DNA from: Candidatus Accumulibacter sp. UBA704 | Lineage (GTDB): Bacteria > Pseudomonadota > Gammaproteobacteria > Burkholderiales > Rhodocyclaceae | NCBI GenBank assembly: GCA_002304785.1 | Contig: DBMG01000165.1 | Coordinates: forward strand, 1-34,406 | Direction: 5' to 3' | DNA: 34,406 nucleotides | Shown: one piece after another, positions 32,722-34,406 of the stretch | Position numbering within the stretch: the stretch's first letter is position 1 | Layout of the letters: every line of letters begins with the position of its first letter | Made by a program: the position numbers and the translations under genes | The notes under the pieces: model-generated | Told to the model about the DNA's origin: nothing | Seen by the model: the letters and a program-made list of their open reading frames with translations, nothing else | Databases searched by the model: none

Positions 32722-32756
32722 TTATCCACAAAATCTGTGGATAACTTTGTGGATCA
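32722..32756. promoter_or_regulatory. Cluster of three DnaA boxes between exbB and xseA
   Basis: A perfect DnaA box TTATCCACA lies at 32722-32730. A second perfect box lies on the minus strand at 32736-32744, 5 nt away, forming an inverted pair. A third, with one mismatch, lies on the minus strand at 32748-32756. The following 100 nt are AT-rich. The cluster sits in a 317-nt divergent gap. It may bind DnaA for gene regulation or titration, or belong to an origin-like element. Confidence 0.8.
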
Positions 32757-32830
32757 AATTTGGGAACAGTACCTAAACCCCCTTCCTGAAAGGCTTTTTC
32801 ACACTTTGCAGAAAAAATCAGCAATTCTTA

Positions 32831-32859
32831 TTTAACGTTTAAAATCATACTGTTACAAT
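32831..32859 (+). promoter_or_regulatory. Candidate extended -10 promoter of xseA
   Basis: TACAAT (32854-32859) is preceded by TGT, forming an extended -10. A weak TTTAAC -35 lies 17 bp upstream. The predicted leader is about 85 nt. A second -10-like TAGAAT lies right before the ATG at 32939-32944. Confidence 0.45.
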
Positions 32860-32950
32860 AAAACTCTTACGGCTCAAGGCTTTCAGGCAGAAGTCTCCCT
32901 TTAAACCCAGCAAGGATGTGCATCATTTGACAAGAATGTAGAATTGATGC

Positions 32951-34306
32951 ATGACAGACCCCTCTCCCTTTGACGCAAGCCTTGCCACGCCTGCACCGGT
33001 CCTCACCGTTTCGCTGCTCAACCGTCTGGCACGCGAACGGCTCGAATCGGCATTCCCGCTGTGCTGGGTTGCCGGCGAGATTTCCAACTTGACAGTCGCT
33101 GCCTCCGGACACGCCTACTTCTCGCTGAAGGACGGCAGCGCACAGGTACGCTGCGTGATGTTCCGCAACCGAGCCCAAACGTTAGGGTGGCGCCTGGAAA
33201 ATGGCCAGCACGTCGAAGCGCGTGTCCTGGTCACTCTTTACGAGGCCCGCGGCGATTTCCAGCTCAACGTGGAAACGGCGCGCCAAGCCGGCGTCGGCAA
33301 TCTCTACGAGCAGTATCTGCGCCTCAAGGACAAACTGGAGCGCGAAGGCCTTTTCGCCGGGGAAATCAAGCGCCCCCTGCCGTACTTCCCGCGCCGGATA
33401 GGCATCGTCACGTCGCCACAAGGGGCTGCATTGCGCGACGTGCTGACGACGCTGACGCGCCGGGCACCACAGGTCAGTATCGTGATCTACCCGACGCTCG
33501 TCCAGGGGGATACGGCTCCCGGCCAGATAGCCTCGGCGATCGGCGTTGCCAGCGAACGGCACGAATGCGATGCCCTGATCCTCTGCCGGGGTGGCGGCAG
33601 CCTGGAAGACCTTTGGGCTTTCAATGCCGAATCCGTGGCCAGGGCTATTCGCGCGTGCCGGATCCCGGTCATCACGGGGATCGGCCACGAAACCGATTTT
33701 TCCATCGCCGATTTCGCCGCGGACCAACGGGCAGCCACACCCACCGCAGCGGCAGAGCTCGCGGCACCCGAGCGTTCGGTACTGGAGAATCGTCTTTCCG
33801 ACCTGAGACGCGCGCTGAAACGCCTGTGCGAACGCGGATTGGAAAGGCAAGGCCAGCGGGTCGACATGCTGTCACGGCGTCTGATCCATCCCGGGCAGCG
33901 CCTGGCGCAGCAACGCGAACTCCTGACGGCCTATCAGCGGCGCCTGACGGCCGCCCTCAGTCAGTCCACCGGCCGCGGCAGTCTCCAACTGGCGCGACTG
34001 AGCCAACGCCTGCGCCTTGTTCGGCCGGACACAGCGAAACAGCGCGGACGACTGGAAATGCTGGAGGAAAGAATGCACAACGCCTGGTTCGCCGCCCACG
34101 GGCAGCGCGGCGCGCAACTCTCCCGCCTCGACGCCAGCCTGGCCCATCTCAATCCGATTGGCGTGCTGGCGCGCGGCTACAGCATCGTCACCGACGCCTC
34201 GGGCACGATCCTCCGGAGCAGCAGCACACTGGAACCAAATGATTGCATCACTGTCTGTTTCCACGCAGGCCGCGCGAAGGCTCTGATTACTTCGGTGCAG
34301 CACTGA
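32951..34306 (+). CDS. xseA: Exodeoxyribonuclease VII large subunit
   Basis: XseA is the catalytic subunit of exonuclease VII, a metal-independent nuclease that degrades single-stranded DNA from both ends together with XseB. The 451-aa protein has an N-terminal OB-fold (about 17-115, with VAGEISNLTVAASGHAYFSL). The catalytic domain shows IGIVTSPQGAALRDVL (150-165), LCRGGGSLEDLWAFN (211-225), GIGHETDFSIADFAADQRA (243-261) and TPTAAAE. A long coiled-coil region (about 275-390) and the C-terminal GYSIV segment complete it. No ribosome site precedes the ATG at 32951. xseB is not in the window. It lies 53 nt upstream of sodB. Confidence 0.97.
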   Translation: MTDPSPFDASLATPAPVLTVSLLNRLARERLESAFPLCWVAGEISNLTVAASGHAYFSLKDGSAQVRCVMFRNRAQTLGWRLENGQHVEARVLVTLYEARGDFQLNVETARQAGVGNLYEQYLRLKDKLEREGLFAGEIKRPLPYFPRRIGIVTSPQGAALRDVLTTLTRRAPQVSIVIYPTLVQGDTAPGQIASAIGVASERHECDALILCRGGGSLEDLWAFNAESVARAIRACRIPVITGIGHETDFSIADFAADQRAATPTAAAELAAPERSVLENRLSDLRRALKRLCERGLERQGQRVDMLSRRLIHPGQRLAQQRELLTAYQRRLTAALSQSTGRGSLQLARLSQRLRLVRPDTAKQRGRLEMLEERMHNAWFAAHGQRGAQLSRLDASLAHLNPIGVLARGYSIVTDASGTILRSSSTLEPNDCITVCFHAGRAKALITSVQH

Positions 34307-34359
34307 ATTCAGAACGAAAACCAAGACCAACGCCGCTCTAACTCAATCAAGGAGAAACG

Positions 34360-34406
34360 ATGGAACACCAACTGCCGCAACTTCCTTTTGCCCTGGATGC
34401 CCTTGC
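34360..34406 (+). CDS. sodB: Superoxide dismutase (Fe/Mn family), N-terminal fragment at window edge
   Basis: Only 15 complete codons are visible, reading MEHQLPQLPFALDAL. This matches the N-terminus of iron superoxide dismutases of proteobacteria, which convert superoxide to oxygen and hydrogen peroxide. An AAGGAG ribosome site lies about 6 nt before the ATG, and the position after xseA is the usual one in betaproteobacteria. The metal ligands lie outside the window. Confidence 0.8.
   Translation, partial: MEHQLPQLPFALDAL

Noticed and set aside
32927..32932. Consensus TTGACA just before xseA as a -35 element
   Set aside because: A -10 at normal spacing would fall on the start codon region and no -10-like sequence is there.

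Overview
This is ordinary chromosomal DNA of a GC-rich Gram-negative bacterium, most likely a betaproteobacterium of the Rhodocyclaceae type (Dechloromonas / Accumulibacter / Propionivibrio-like). I infer this from the proteins and gene order: radC<>coaBC-dut, cspA<>clpS-clpA, rpsT<>murJ, exbB-exbD-lpxK-Trm112-kdsB-adk, xseA-sodB, fused pabB-pabC, DUF2788, and a TRAP-TAXI transporter. No database search was possible. About 33 protein genes are called, two of them cut by the window edges. I saw no tRNA, rRNA, insertion sequence, prophage or CRISPR array.

Layout. 1-2156: radC (partial, minus) diverges from coaBC-dut across a perfect inverted repeat. 2183-3820: a chemotaxis receptor. 4095-7760: a TRAP-TAXI transporter, binding protein then fused permease, separated by a perfect hairpin. 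Upstream of it are a strong sigma-54 promoter match and four related direct repeats. 8349-11917: bepA-like protease, TusA-like protein and fused pabBC. 12056-15060: cold-shock gene diverging from clpS-clpA. 15112-17706: retropepsin-like protease, small conserved-looking protein, NudL-type Nudix hydrolase and CobD/CbiB-family membrane protein, all minus. 17705-18430: a class I glutamine amidotransferase whose start codon overlaps that of the protease on the other strand. 18504-19214: an RquA-like rhodoquinone biosynthesis protein. 19502-22513: a SNF2 helicase. 22709-25908: argD-argF-DUF2788-ppnP-yajQ. 26130-28758: rpsT diverging from murJ and a PEBP-family gene. 28859-32633: exbB-exbD-lpxK-Trm112-kdsB-adk. 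32951 to end: xseA and sodB.

How the parts fit. Most genes are housekeeping: CoA and folate synthesis, nucleotide balance, arginine synthesis, LPS (Kdo and lipid A) and peptidoglycan export, proteolysis and DNA repair. The accessory functions are a TAXI-type uptake system probably under sigma-54 control, a chemoreceptor, and RquA. RquA would let the cell convert ubiquinone to rhodoquinone for fumarate-linked anaerobic respiration, which fits a facultative anaerobe. The main non-coding signals are the sigma-54 promoter with upstream repeats (7806-7992), a DnaA-box cluster between exbB and xseA (32722-32756), and a structured leader before argD (25921-26066). I do not see a wholly new multigene system.
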